Positions 33,727 through 45,764 are shown, counted from the first letter of the stretch. The stretch: 64,000 nt of DNA from Solenopsis invicta (GCF_016802725.1 NC_052664.1:19798405-19862404), one strand, 5' to 3'. Notes: generated from the sequence alone by a model not told the origin. Numbers and translations are program-made.

Positions 33727-34648
33727 GTCCGTTTCCTTAAGTTTACATCACTTTTTGCGAGATTTTAATGGAAACGCGCAGCTTCGATGAACTTCAAGTC
33801 TCTGTAGATTCCTTTAAATTAAATGCATTACTTTCGTTAATAACATTTCCGTGCATACAACATATAATTCAGTCAAAAGTGACAGTTGAATTTCTTTCGC
33901 TCAACGCGTAATTATTTTCTCACGCGAGCCTGAAGAACTTAAAAGTTTTTTAATGTGTAAACCGTTAAAATTATTCTTAAATATTATTTTCTGAATATTT
34001 TTTTTCATACAACAAAATAATGAAATTTTCTTGGACCTAAGAAGACACGCGGTGTTTCCTCTTTTTTCGCATTTTTTTCTCAAGACCGGTGCAGAGTACT
34101 TCTTCACCTGGCCTCGATTCGGCGACGTCGCAATTGGCAAGATTCGCGTAAAAACTGCGTCGATAAATCACGACGAACTCGGGAAGAAGGAAAAGACGAG
34201 ATCGCGTGAAGGGGAGACAACGGAAAGAAAAAAAAAGAAGGAAACGACGTCACGGGAATTTTACACGTCATCGTCGGGATGAAATAATATTATCGTGCTG
34301 TTCGCGTAGCCAACCGTCGTGTTAGACCGGATGATGGGGATGGTAATTTATCGCGCGACATAAATTATGTATAACGTTGAAACGACCCTCTTGGCGCGCG
34401 ACGAGTTTGTAGTTACCTTCGTATAACCGGTGTTTCTTGTCTTGGGTAGCTAAAACTTAGTCTTTAGCGAGCGTTTGCAACCGTGGGTGGGATTGTTTCG
34501 CAGGAAATTATCGGAGTTACTTCCGAACTTCCGGCGTAATACAAGAGACGTTTCGTCGATCGATTAAATACTTTTAGAAAACGTCAATGCGCTTAACGTT
34601 AATTTCACGTTAACGAACTGTCGCCGATACTTAAATTTAGAGAAGAAA

Positions 34649-34975
34649 CATGCGCGGAAAAAACGTTTTTGCTCAAGTATCTGAAAACTCTGTTAGAAAT
34701 TTGAAAATAATTTTGTTTGACCCCATTAAAATAATTATGAGGGGCGCTCAAGTGCGATGAGCAGTGCTGCAAAAAGTCTTGACAATCTAGCAATCAGTTT
34801 GAGTGTTCTACTCTCTAAATTTTTTTTCTCTTCATGGAGTGGCCTCTCACCTCTTTGGAGTGGAATCACGCTCTATAAAGAGTGGAATTTAACTCTAAAA
34901 CTCTAAAAAATTTAGAAGGTACGTAATTATTTTCATGTCCAACAAAATTATTTTCAAATTCGTATATGTATCGTG
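34649..34975. mobile_element. MITE family A, copy 5, with internal insertion
   Basis: The left arm is intact (GCGGAAAAAACGTTTTTGCT, then TTGAAAATAATTTTG and the CGCTCAAGTGCGATGAGCAG centre). The right arm (TCCAACAAAATTATTTTCAA) is separated from it by about 110 bp at 34,808-34,920, built from repeated GGAGTGG and CTCTAAA words and flanked by its own CTCTAAATTTTT/AAAAATTTAGA inverted repeat. A nested insertion is likely. Confidence 0.6.
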
Positions 34976-35900
34976 CATAAACCAAGATCTCACTATTATT
35001 TGTGCGAGTATAATACGAAAAGATTAATGCACTCGATAAATACTTTTACGTGAAAATATTAGCACTTGTATTGGAAAATCATATAAAAATGAAGAAATAA
35101 GAAAGTATTTCAATTGCGAGGTAATTTAATTTATAGAGGTAATAGTTTAAATAAATTTTCAATGTGAAATACTAATTTGACGCTAAGTAAAAATAAAAAA
35201 GCCTCGACCAACAGTCGCATTTGTCTATATCATTACATTTTTTCTTACGCGTTACATCTTTTCTAATCGTGTCATGTGTCACGCGAATGTGCTGTAAAGA
35301 GATTGTGCAATGGAATTGTTCCCACAGAATTCACAGGTTTCTTTTTCTTCTAACGACCATCGTTTATGAGAGCGATAAGAGCTTCCTTCCCCTCTTTTGT
35401 GACTTCAATTCGCACATAATTCGCGATCGTCTATTAATCCTGCGAAAATAATCTACGTTCTTTGACGTAGGTGTACCCATTGAATTTTCGCGCGATGCTA
35501 TCTCGCACGATGCTATCTCGCATTGTGCTGCGCGTCTGCATAATTTATATTTAACGATCCTTCCCTCTAAGGTGACGTAATGTATTCAGCTTCAATACAT
35601 CTATGGTCATAACATCGATGGTCTTGTTTAATGAATTTTGTTCTCGAAATACCTATGCAGAATTTTTAAGTTGCAATGGAATTTCATTTGCAAAATTTTG
35701 CTTTCAAAGACTTTCCGAACAATAATCTTTGAAAAGTCAGTTTTCAAAGTCAAAATAGAAACTGTTATATTTTCGGTATTTTTTTCAATATTGATAGAAT
35801 AAAAGTATTTTAGAATAAATACCATATAATATAAAACACATTAAAATGATACAACATTAAAAAATGCACGAGATCTCTAACAACATTATTGAATAAATAT

Positions 35901-36149
35901 AACGGAAAGAACGGTTTTGTTAAAGTATTTAAAATTAAAGTATTTAACTAAATACAGATTTAAAAATATAAAATAATTTGTTGAACTAAGATTATATTCA
36001 AGCATGATGAGCAAAGTTAGCAAACAGTTTTGATATTCTAACAATCAATTTGAGTGTGCTAGATAATTATTTTGATACCCTAACTAAATTATTTTCAGAT
36101 CTATAATCTAATATTTTTAAACACTTGGGTAAAACTGTTCTTTCCGTGT
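35901..36149. mobile_element. MITE family A, copy 6
   Basis: Termini AACGGAAAGAACGGTTTTG and ACACGGAAAGAACAGTTTTA (right end read inward). Family centre CAAGCATGATGAGCAAAG present. About 249 bp, with an AAAGTATTTAAAATTA direct duplication in the left arm. Confidence 0.85.
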
Positions 36150-36219
36150 ATGTAGTTTATCAAAGTTTCAGGCAATTTTTGGAAATGATAGCGTTATCGC
36201 ATAAACTCGTGTAATTTTC

Positions 36220-36960
36220 TAAATTAAATTCACGTAATTATCCAGCCGGAGTGGCGGCAACGTGATAACGCACGGCGAATTAATTAACCTAATTCCCAAA
36301 TTATTAATACAAGAGCGGGGGCTGCCGTTGCAATCGTGTGCGTTTGCGGGAAAAGTCGATGGGTCCAGTCGGCTGGTCTCTCCAGCGCTCCGGTTGGCAC
36401 CGGTTATGTTGTACAATTAATTACCGGAAGGCGGTCCGGATGTGTACTTCACTTCGCGTCGATTATCGAGCGATCTGAATACGCGACCGCGAAAGGTGAT
36501 CTCGCCCTACATCGGGCTCCTTATCGACCGCGACCGGTGATAGAAAAACATTGCACTCCGCAAAGTGCGATCAATAATGCCTTTCGGTTTTTCACACCCA
36601 AGTGCCCAAGGACGTCGGGTCCAATGTGAGGTAACACCCTCTCTTTAGAACTCTCCGTCGTACGAAGAACCCTCGTTGTCGCTCTACGATCATGCGGTCT
36701 CGACGAAATCGAATAATGTACCGATGCACCGCACATTCACCGGAACCGAACCGCCCACTCGCGAGCTCTGTCGCATGTCCGAGGCCGCCGAGCTGCAAAG
36801 TCGCGGCCGAACTGTTTTGTCCACGTGTTGCGGACAGTCAACGAGGGCAGGATAATGCAGACCTCGATCTTACCACGTGACAGACTGTAGCGTGATCGTA
36901 CGGCTTTCCGGGGAATCCTAGAATGACCTCGTCTCATCTCTGCCCTCTATCGGAGGGTGC
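36220..36960. other. CpG-rich patch, no gene called
   Basis: Several frames are open on both strands, as expected in GC-rich DNA. There are isolated donor-like sites (CAATGTGAG|GTAACA plus strand near 36,630; CACGTG|GTAAGAT minus strand near 36,877) but no acceptor-frame-donor set I trust. Confidence 0.4.
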
Positions 36961-37901
36961 AGTAGACTATTCCGGGGATAGTTTAGCAAACAGTGATCTT
37001 TAAGTGTTCCAAACAAGATTTCGATGTTGAAACTACTATAACAAGATTAATTGAATTTTAATCAAGAATTTCAAAGTTCAGAACCGATCGATTCTCCGTT
37101 CGTTAGTTTCAGAAGTTAATTATAATTTAATTCAAGTTGCCGGAATTCACGATAGTTTTGGATAATAATTTTTTATTTTTATAGATTACATTGACACGCG
37201 ACAATATTAAGTTGCGTAAAGTATGCATGTAGATTCCTAAGGATTCAAAATTCGTTGACAGTAAATTTCAGTAGTAGTAACACTCGGTAACGTGGAAGGT
37301 TTGTTCTCCAACCGTTACCAACCGCAGGAGAACCACGTTCATCGATCCCGCGGTAAGGGTGAGCATTTTCAGGGATGAAAACGTAGGTGGCGAACATTTC
37401 AAGCTCGCATACGCATGCGCCACATCAATCCTTGCGAGTAACTTCTTTAATCCGTTACTTCGTCTAATTTAAATTTTAAAATAATGAAGAAATATAGATA
37501 AATTTATGTAAAAGTTTAAATAAAAATTAAACTGTCTCTCTTTTTTTTATATTTTTAATGTATTTTATACACAGTGGAAAGGTTGAGGTCAAAGTTATAT
37601 AACACATTAATGAGGTCGAGTAAGCGATAAAATAAACTTGTGTCAATGCTTCATTGAAGGGTTATATAATAAATTTTTTTATCAATTATTATAATAATTA
37701 TAATAAATGTTTGAAATTTCTTCTGCAAAAATGCAGGCTTCCATTCGTCGAATGATGATAAAACAATAATGATTATAAAACATTTTGGAATATTCCTCGA
37801 ATATTTATCGCAATTATTATAACATTTATAATTTTTTAATAAAGCATCTTTGGACATAAGTTTGGATATAAGACTTTTTTCATGTACTCGACTTACTCAT
37901 A

Positions 37902-37975
37902 TATACAGGCTGTCCTGAAAGATTGGAGTCAAACTAATATCAGTTTGGCTCCGATCTTTCAGGACAACCTGTATA
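37902..37975. repeat. 74-bp near-perfect palindrome
   Basis: TATACAGGCTGTCCTGAAAG at the left is mirrored by CTTTCAGGACAACCTGTATA at the right. Arms of about 35 bp differ at four positions, with almost no loop. The TATACAGG-TGTCC type of end recalls termini of insect transposable elements, so this may be a minimal palindromic MITE. Confidence 0.85.
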
Positions 37976-38054
37976 AAAAACGTTTAATGTATCTTATAAC
38001 AGTTAAAGAGGTTTGTAACGATAGAAACTCAGTAAACTTTGATACTTGTTATTA

Positions 38055-38253
38055 CACTAAAAAGAAAGTTGTTAACTTTTTCTAAATTTTTTAATTTAAT
38101 TAATAATAAAATACTTGAATTGCAATTGAATTTGTACGTACTAGAACTTCATTTCACATTTTCATATTTAACCTAAATACATAAATATTGAAAAGGAAGA
38201 AATTTAATTAAATTGAAAAATGTAATCAAATTAACAACTTTTTTTCCCCAGTG
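38055..38253. mobile_element. MITE family B, full copy
   Basis: A 199-bp element from CACTAAAAAGAAAGTTGTTAA to its inverted partner TTAACAAC...CCCCAGTG, with TA on each side, so a TA target duplication is plausible. Arms of about 50 bp include TTTAATTTAATTAA. No coding frame. Confidence 0.75.
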
Positions 38254-38344
38254 TACAAGCATAAGAATAAATTGAATACGAAATCCTTTTGTAAGCTATA
38301 TTTATACTATGATATATATCAATAACAAAATATTATTTTCATTA

Positions 38345-38657
38345 CAGTAGAGTCTTCCATATCCAAAGTTCCATTATCCGAATTCTTTAATATTTGAAGT
38401 TTCATTATCCGAATACTTAATATTCAAACGTTCTACTTTTTGAACATTATAACATATTGTGAAATTAATTTTATTTTCTTGACGTAAAGAATTTAAGTTT
38501 TTTTTAAATATATAAAATTCTTTTTATTAAAAATTTAAGTTTCTGTTTGAATAAATAAAGTTTAATATAAAAATGTATTTGTTCTATTATCCGAAAATTC
38601 CTTTATCCGAACAATTTTGTCTTCCTATTATTATTTCAGATGTGGAAGGCTTCACTG
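38345..38657. mobile_element. pogo-like MITE with TA target duplication
   Basis: Starts CAGTAGAGTCTTCCATATCC and ends GATGTGGAAGGCTTCACTG, inverted with mismatches, and flanked by TA on both sides. Subterminal repeats TTATCCGAA occur at both ends in opposite orientation. CAGT ends, TA target and TATCCGAA subterminal words are typical of pogo/Tigger elements in the Tc1/mariner superfamily. At 313 bp with no frame, it is non-autonomous. Confidence 0.75.
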
Positions 38658-39326
38658 TATTTACAAAATATTAAGATATTAGGATATGAAGCTGTTGCAG
38701 CCTGGTCCATCGCGGATTGTAAATCGTATTTGCACAGAAAATGGGGCTGATATATTCAACTAAATGACATTATGTTCCGGAAGCTTTTACTTTGAAATAA
38801 AATAGAATAAAAAGCAATTTAATAAAGATTAACAAAATGACGGCAAAAAATACAAAAAAAGTAGAGTGTCTTTTTATTGTTATAAAATGTAAATAAATAA
38901 CAATATAAAGTTAATTGTAATTCCGCTTACACGTTTAATTTATTAACATTAATTTTAAAAAACTCGATATTTTTATTTCATTCTCAAGTTATCTTTGCAA
39001 AACCAAATTTATTACACCGCGCGATGAGCCAAGCTACGCAACAACTTCATACGTTAATATTTTATAACTTTGCAAAAAGTTTTTTATTATTAATATATAG
39101 TATAAATAGCCTAAAAAAATTTGTTTTCAATTAATTCCTAATCAACGAGTCATAGTTTACGATTTTTTGTCCATTCATAAACCTTTTAACTCTCCCTCTT
39201 CCCCGTTAAGCAAAAAATTGATTTTTACTCCTTAATTTGCAATTTTATGATGCATCTTATTAGACTTTTTGTCAGACCTTTGAACTTTTGCCTTGAACTT
39301 TTTTTTTTTTATTTTGGCACACTTAC

Positions 39327-39485
39327 CTTATTCTCACTGATGTGCGGAATACCATCTGGATGAAGTATACGGTCAACTGAATTCAGTCTGGGAACTCCAT
39401 CCAGCTGGGCCGCCTCTTTCAGTTGGGGTGGCGACGGCGGCGGTGGTAATTGTTCCTCCACCCCCGTACCATCAAACCTCGTTTT
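39327..39485 (-). CDS. Proline-rich coding exon, unknown protein
   Basis: The best-supported exon in the window. On the minus strand a strong acceptor (TCTCTCTCTGTTGTAG|) precedes 159 bases ending GAGAATAAG|GTAAGTGTG, phase 0 at both ends and open for all 53 codons. Residues include KTRFDGTGVEEQ, then LPPPPSPPQ, then VPRLNSVDRILHPDGIPHIS. The PPPPSPP run suggests an SH3 or WW ligand, but no folded domain is visible. Phase 0 lets it follow either the alternative first exon at 39,773-39,982 (287-bp intron) or the exon at 46,889-46,993. The next exon at lower coordinate was not found with a matching phase; the exon at 18,499-18,685 would need one more exon between. Confidence 0.7.
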
Positions 39486-39772
39486 CTACAACAGAGAGAG
39501 AAACGATTTCATCGCGTTATTGTCTTGCGCGTTATAAGGTCGTAAAACCAACTCTGACTCTTTTTAGTACACAGATATTGAAATCTCAAAGGTCAATTTA
39601 GACAGTGCCTCGACAATCACGAAGTATTTCGATATTTTCCCATTTATCGCTACAATTACAAAAAATATATAATGTTCTCGACTGATTAGAGCGGCGAGGT
39701 TTTTCCTGCTCCCGACGCAGAATTTTGTTCGTGTCGCGGTATTGCAGTTACTGCTGTCTTGTGCTTACTTAC

Positions 39773-39982
39773 GTTAGAACTTGGGCGAATCCAGCAACAT
39801 TTGCAAATATCCCTGCCGTTGTCAGAGCTAAGCGAAATCGCATTATTTGTGCCACGATCGTTGAACGTTGAATTGGCGTGTCGCTTCGCCCTTCGACGTT
39901 TTCGTATTTTGACCGGTACAGCGAACATGTAATCACTGAATCGACGCCTTGAATGACGTACGATCGACACCCAGTCTATCAT
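39773..39982 (-). CDS. Candidate alternative first coding exon, basic N-terminus
   Basis: An ATG at 39,982 opens exactly 70 codons before a perfect donor, TCT AAC|GTAAGTAAGC, in phase 0. That matches the phase-0 start of the exon at 39,327-39,485, 287 bp away. The peptide is strongly basic in the middle (VKIRKRRRAKRHAN) and ends CKCCWIRPSSN. The frame extends a further 12 codons upstream without another ATG, then meets a stop near 40,040. The basic run could act as a nuclear localisation or membrane-binding patch (inference). No family is recognised. Confidence 0.45.
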
Positions 39983-40019
39983 CGCGCGAAAACAGTTCAG
40001 CTGCGCGTGATATTCCAAA

Positions 40020-40040
40020 TATATGTATATATATATTTTT
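40020..40040 (-). promoter_or_regulatory. TATA-like tract upstream of the candidate first exon
   Basis: On the minus strand AAAATATATATATACAT lies about 40-55 bases upstream of the ATG at 39,982. As a TATA box it would give a very short leader; it could equally be a short AT repeat. Confidence 0.2.
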
Positions 40041-40199
40041 CAGTGTACGCTGTCCGTCAAAGTCCACTCGATTTGCTGCTGTGCAAATTTCAAGCGAAAT
40101 AGAGACGCTATATAACGCGAGAGGAAGAAAAAGAGAAGCAGATAGAAACATGCAAATATTCATTAAACAGTTACCATTTAAGCTTCGATAATTTTACAA

Positions 40200-42180
40200 A
40201 ACTATTTAAAAAAACATTATTCGAAAAATGCATTGAAGACGGCAATATTTAACATGTGCAGTATTTTGTCTGAATATATTTCTGAACGCAATTATTTCAA
40301 CTCACTTTTTTATATTCTTTATGCTTTGAGATAATATGCATACAAATTATAAATTTTTAAAATCTCACAAAATCAGCTTCTTACAACTTAATTCGTAATT
40401 ATTTTCTACAGCTCAATTGCTAGTACATTACAAACAGTTCAGCTCTTTCTCTTATTAAAAAATTCTTGATTTAATTATTACTTCTACTTTATATTACTTT
40501 AAAGTCCTTATAAATGCGAGGCGAACTTTTCAATTAGCGTTCGAACTTTTCTGCGCATTTCAGGCTTCGAGGTAAATTTTTGTGATTTGTTTAACTCTGG
40601 CTGCTTGCCGCTTTCGTTGGTACGCGTTGCTGAACGAGTGCTTTCAATTGAGTATCGCGGGCGTGCCCATCGTCGCTAGAGATCGATACCAATGGTGAAG
40701 AGAACGTCGCGGATATATGTCACGAATAAAATCCCTCTTTTCTCTCGCTGCTTGTATTCTGAAAGCGTGTTATAAGCATCAGGCTGTCTCTATATTTCTG
40801 CTTTGTTCTATCACATGCGCTTTATTCTCCCGACATAGTCGCGTCGACCATTATTGTCGAGTGCATTCTCTGAACGCGAATAAAGGTGCTGACAAGGATG
40901 TTGCAATTGAGCGCGCATTTATGTCAAGAATTAATACGGTAACGAAAATACTATTCAAAATGCTAATTGACGAAATGCATTATTAATTGAGTTAATCACT
41001 GGCACGTTTTGAATAAATAATCCTCGAACATTTAAGCAGAAACTTCTTATATATATTATTCTTATAAATAAAATTATCGAACAATTCTACGAATATAATT
41101 ATAAAAAATGAAATGTATTTTTTCGAGTGTAAGAAGTGAGATAGTGGCTGAAAATTTAAAATATTTCCTTTTCCACAAACCATTTATATATTATTCATTA
41201 TTTGAAGCTTGTTATTTTGAATTTTAATTTTTAATCATTATAGCAAAATTTTCAAGCTTAATATAATCATTTCGCAAGTCCATACTTCACGTTTTACCAA
41301 AATCTTTACCCGTATTTTCACACTGACTGAAATTCGTGCAAGAATAGATAATGTTCGGGCACACCACATGCTTGCTATGCTCGCGAGCGTAATTTGCAGC
41401 ACGGGCAAAGGAAAATTTCAGAGTGATTGAAGCGCTTACGGGCTTCCAAGAATACCAAACACCGCCGCATATTGTTTATGGAGAAACCACGCGTGCGAGA
41501 GCGAAATAGTTTAGACTCGGTACTTCAGCGAGCAATCTCCATCAACATTCTATTTCGTGAAAGCGCACCCCTTCGCGAATCCCTTGATTTCATATATCAC
41601 AATTCATCGTTCCACAACTCATTGCGCATAACACTTTTCAATGTCGTTCCTTTGTAAAAGAATTTTTTATACGCGTTTTATTGTACACGACGCACGGATC
41701 TCGCGTTCCCACATTGCAATAGAAACAAAGCAGACAAAGTTTCTACAATAACAGATATCATCGGATTCGTTTAATCCTTTATTTTTTTTCTCTTTTACGA
41801 CAGCCTTCTAGGAAGATTTCTCTTCGTTAGCTACATTCCACATTTCTCATCGTGAGATCAAGAACTCAACTCATCCAAGAAAAACACGATTGCAAAAGCA
41901 AAACCAATTATTTATGATCGTGACTTTTAATAGATTCTTTTTTCTTCTCTTTATTCTTAACACTAGTTTCGACGAAATCTCGATGATTCCTTCCTAACAA
42001 AAAATTATCTACATGATATATTCCGCAAAATTAATATAAATATAAACTAAAAGTCATCATCGTTTTAAACTCGTGTAACTTTTAAGAATGCTTTTTTAGT
42101 TTCATAAGTGCAAAAACGATTTTTAATTCTATAAATTAAAAAAGAAATAATACTCGTATTCGAATCAATATATTATACAT
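40200..42180. other. Intergenic or intronic DNA, no gene called
   Basis: AT-rich with a GC-richer patch at 40,560-40,930 holding a plus-strand frame without splice support. It lies between the poly(A) signal at 42,182 and the first exon at 39,982, as expected if these belong to different transcripts. Confidence 0.45.
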
Positions 42181-42181
42181 T

Positions 42182-42187
42182 TTTATT
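42182..42187 (-). terminator. Poly(A) signal, minus strand
   Basis: AATAAA on the minus strand, 110 bases after the stop codon of the exon at 42,297-42,550. Confidence 0.4.
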
Positions 42188-42296
42188 GATACACCTTGTT
42201 TATTTTATATATCACGCACTCTTTTTGATGTTTCTCAAAATAAAGTCCACAAGCGAACACTTTTTCGGGAAACTATGACATAACGTCGACGAGTAA

Positions 42297-42550
42297 TTAG
42301 CGGTGTTCATTGAAGTAACGATCACACTTAATTACACGATCAAGTCTTGGTTGTTTTTTGGAGCAGCCGACTTTGTACTTCGACGTGGAGGACGTCAGCG
42401 TCGGTACTGATGTAAAAGTATCCGACGCTGGTATCAATAGCGTGCCAATGCCTCCCAAGAAGGCGTTGCCGTCTAATTCTGACACTGAAGTATCCTCATG
42501 ATTGGACGGCAGTCTAAAGGACTCTTCAAAAGTTTGTTTCCCTTTTTTTT
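42297..42550 (-). CDS. C-terminal coding exon, unknown protein
   Basis: On the minus strand the acceptor TTGGATTCGCTTAG| (at 42,551) is followed by an open frame in phase 1 (two bases complete the first codon) to TAA at 42,297. The peptide has 83 full codons before the stop. After a Lys-rich start it reads QTFEESFRLPSNHEDTSVSE, then a Gly/Leu/Ile segment (AFLGGIGTLLIPAS), a Ser/Thr-rich stretch, and a basic end rich in Lys/Arg finishing FNEHR. Composition is clearly protein-like and a poly(A) signal follows. Phase 1 does not fit the phase-0 end of the exon at 46,889, so an intervening exon or another partner is needed. It may be an alternative last exon. No domain is recognised. Confidence 0.5.
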
Positions 42551-43165
42551 CTAAGCGAATCCAAAATGTAAGAACCCGAATGATTAATTATCGCTACACT
42601 ATTTATAAGTTCAATGAGTCGCGCCATTTATTTCGTGGCTCTCGACTGGCGACTGCCATTAATTCTGCGTTTAAGTGTCGAGTGGCCGCGACGGCTATGT
42701 TACGCGAAATGTAATTCTCAGACGATAGTGATGCAATAGTGGTTCGAGGTCGATATCCGAAGAAATTGTGTTCGCACGCGAATTTACGTCCAGGCTGATT
42801 AAATTCTCGTTTAATTAAACTTCACGCGCACTGCGAGGATGGCACAGAAAGATTTCCGACCAATTCCTCGGAATTACATTCTGAATGGGCAACGGTTTAT
42901 AATTTAAGTCTCTCGTGCATTTTTTTCTAACGAATTTTATCTTCTATCTGGAAACCTGCACATATCGTATAAAATCCATCGTGTGTGTATACGTTGGAGT
43001 AATTACTAATAATTAAGCAGAAAATTAAATCAAACGAAAGTCGAGTAAAACACAAGTTTCTTTTTTTATTTATAATTATAAAGTATTTGTTTTTATTAAT
43101 TACTATAATTAATTTTGATAAAATTTAACAAAATCAACTTTTAATAAAAAAACGAAACCCTTTGT

Positions 43166-43204
43166 GTTCGTGATTACCCCAACTACCATGGGGTAATCAC
43201 GAAC
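43166..43204. repeat. Perfect 15-bp palindrome with 9-bp spacer
   Basis: GTTCGTGATTACCCC, then AACTACCAT, then GGGGTAATCACGAAC, an exact inverted repeat. A related word CGCGATTACCCCGCGTTCG occurs at about 43,535. Possible protein-binding operator or small transposon scar. Confidence 0.9.
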
Positions 43205-45030
43205 GCAACATGAAGCAATCATAGATGATCAAATATTGTTTTAAGCACAGAGCAAACTGTAGCAGCTTTTCCAAGAGATAAATTTGATTTGGGCTCATTT
43301 TATTCTTGTTAAAGCCCATTTGTATCATTTTCACAACAGCAGCTGCATTAATTCAGCAATTTAATTCAGCAAAATATTACTTGAAAAAGGAAAAAGTTTA
43401 ATTATATTTAGCTCGAGCGATGTGTTCAATTTTACGCTCCTACTCTTTGTCCGACACTGCATGAGAGCTGAGCTGTTAATCGGTGAAAGAAAAGATCTGT
43501 TTTCTTTCTCTAACACATCGTTATCGCAGCATTCGCGATTACCCCGCGTTCGCCTTTACCCCACTCTCCCCTATATCCGCTTTTTGTTAAATTTAATTAT
43601 TTAATTTGTACTTGATTAGTACGCAAATACTTTCCATCTAATTCTCATCAAGTTGGTCACGTTTGTCTAATGAAATATATATACCGCTGTGCACAATATC
43701 GTTCGCGGTTTTCTAACGAGTTAATTAAAAAATAACAAAAAACAGGATCGAGCGTTCTAGAAGCTGATTAAATGGCGATCAATAATAAAGTTTCGTTAAT
43801 GAATATTTTTCCTCATGCCGTATCAGCGGCAAGCGGTATCGACGTTTCGATCATTAATGGATTAAACAGACCTCACAGCGCAGCATCGACACGCCGGAAG
43901 TTAATCAGGTTACCAAATCAAACGGAATGCATTATAACGCACCCGCTTCGGGCCTAGTCCTGTTACAAGCATTTCGTCGTATTCCATCAGTAAATATGTA
44001 GATCGGCAAAACGACATCGATAATGACGATACGCTGATCTTCATTTTGGTTAACAAGCTGGATTGTCGCGGCTACCGATGTGTCGCTGGTCAATCGTCAA
44101 ATGCAACTACGACGATCAACTTGGTTCGTCAATTAACGCTCGGTCTCGGGACAGCAAATTATGGAACCGCGGAGCCAAAACAGACCGGCGAGTAGCAATT
44201 GCGTTTGTTCGAATTATCATTTAACCCACGATTGCTTCACGCATCGGAATTCGCTTCGGAGCTACTCGTGAGCGCAATAATACGCGAAATATCTTCGTGC
44301 GAGTTAATTAACCGTCACGCACAGCCGTCTATCGCGCCGGTCTTTTCACGAAATGGCCTCGTGGACTTGTTTTATTCTGCGAATCGGATGTCCATTACCA
44401 GCACAATGCCGGGGTACAATGCAGTGACTCGCAGCTCCAAGAAACCTTGGACTTGATAGGAAGAACATGAGGAGATAATCGAGAACCGTGCGATCGTGTT
44501 CTGAAACGAAGCGAAGAATTGCGCGCGGCAAGGTCTTGCGCCATAACGACGGCGAAAGGATGAAGAGCAGGACGGCGGAAAATTGCAGTCTGCAGCTGAC
44601 GTTAAAGCGAATTAATTTCTATGTTTATAGTTAACCAAGGTAAACTCCTTATTGTCTTCGCTAAGAAACTCAAGCAGACGAATGCTCTTTTCATGTTAAA
44701 CTTTAAGGGCGTGCTAAGCTCCTTGAGGACAACGAAAAAGCGGCGTTCGGATACTTCATGGCTCGCATTAATACAATTAGTAGCATATCTAATGAAACAA
44801 GAGGGTGGTTAACGGTAAGATTATACAAAGACAGATCTTAAGTTTTATAATTGCGTCATTGGTCTTAATTAGTCGGTATACTTCAATTAAACCTAGCCGT
44901 CTTAATTCAAAGTTCGTGCGTGTAAGTTAAATGAGCCTGAGTTATCGTATTTAATCGTAACAATTTTAGCAGCAATGAAATTTTGCTCGAAATGAGTGGC
45001 CATTTAATGACTCTTGTCAACGAAAATATA
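43205..45030. other. No gene called
   Basis: AT-rich, then CpG-richer at 43,760-44,620 with several short frames on both strands. None has acceptor and donor or poly(A) support. Confidence 0.45.
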
Positions 45031-45033
45031 TTA

Positions 45034-45236
45034 ATACTAGCTGTGCCCCGCCACGCGTTGCTGTGGCTCAATCTAGTTAAAGTGGAAAAGTAAGAAACGA
45101 GAAAGCGCGGTATACAATTTTTATATGAAAACACGCGCGTATTCGAATGCAACGTCGTATCAAAATTTCAAAGCATTCGTTGAAGAACTTTAAGATTTTC
45201 AACAAACGAACATTTACATTTTTATTTATATAGATT
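45034..45236 (+). mobile_element. RTE-like LINE 3' fragment
   Basis: Begins ACTAGCTGTGCCCCGCCACG with CGTTGCTGTGGC just after, and ends ACATTTTTATTTATATAGAT. From memory, GCCACGCGTTGCTGTGGC-type heads and TTTATTTATATAGAT tails are common in insect RTE-class non-LTR retrotransposon ends. About 200 bp with no reverse transcriptase frame. A library search would settle the family. Confidence 0.5.
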
Positions 45237-45764
45237 TTGACATAGAAGGATTTCCAATGAAATAAATTTGTGCTAGTTGTGAAAATTGTTGATGGCACCG
45301 GTGAAAATGCAATCCGTCGAGTATTCATCGAGATTTACGTGCCCACGCACTGTGCATATTCATTTCGATTTCCGCGAAATGCCGAGACACGATAGATATG
45401 CATTAAATCGACGCTTTTATTTCATGCTGAAAATATCGCTCGCTCGTCCGGATGCTACTCGAACGGACAAGTACTGCGCAGGGACTACGGCACATGGCCA
45501 ATAGATTTAAGTGATGATAAAAATGCGGCAAGCGCTGATTTCGAATGGGGCGTCGCGTATCGCGATGGTCTGCACGTCCATGTAAATACACAACAGGTTT
45601 TACGCGTTTGGGGTAATAAAAGTTTTCAAAATAGCCATTCCATATTCACACTCGCACTACGAATATATATATCATATTTCCACATTTTCATAAAACACTG
45701 CAGGCTGCTGTTCAATTTCAAAGTTTACTGGCAGAACATTATATCGTTATACCTCTATGTTACA

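Noticed and set aside
34415..34450. Possible 33-bp minus-strand microexon (AGTTTTAG| to ACGAAG|GTAACT)
   Set aside because: Too short to separate from chance with a weak acceptor and no phase partner.
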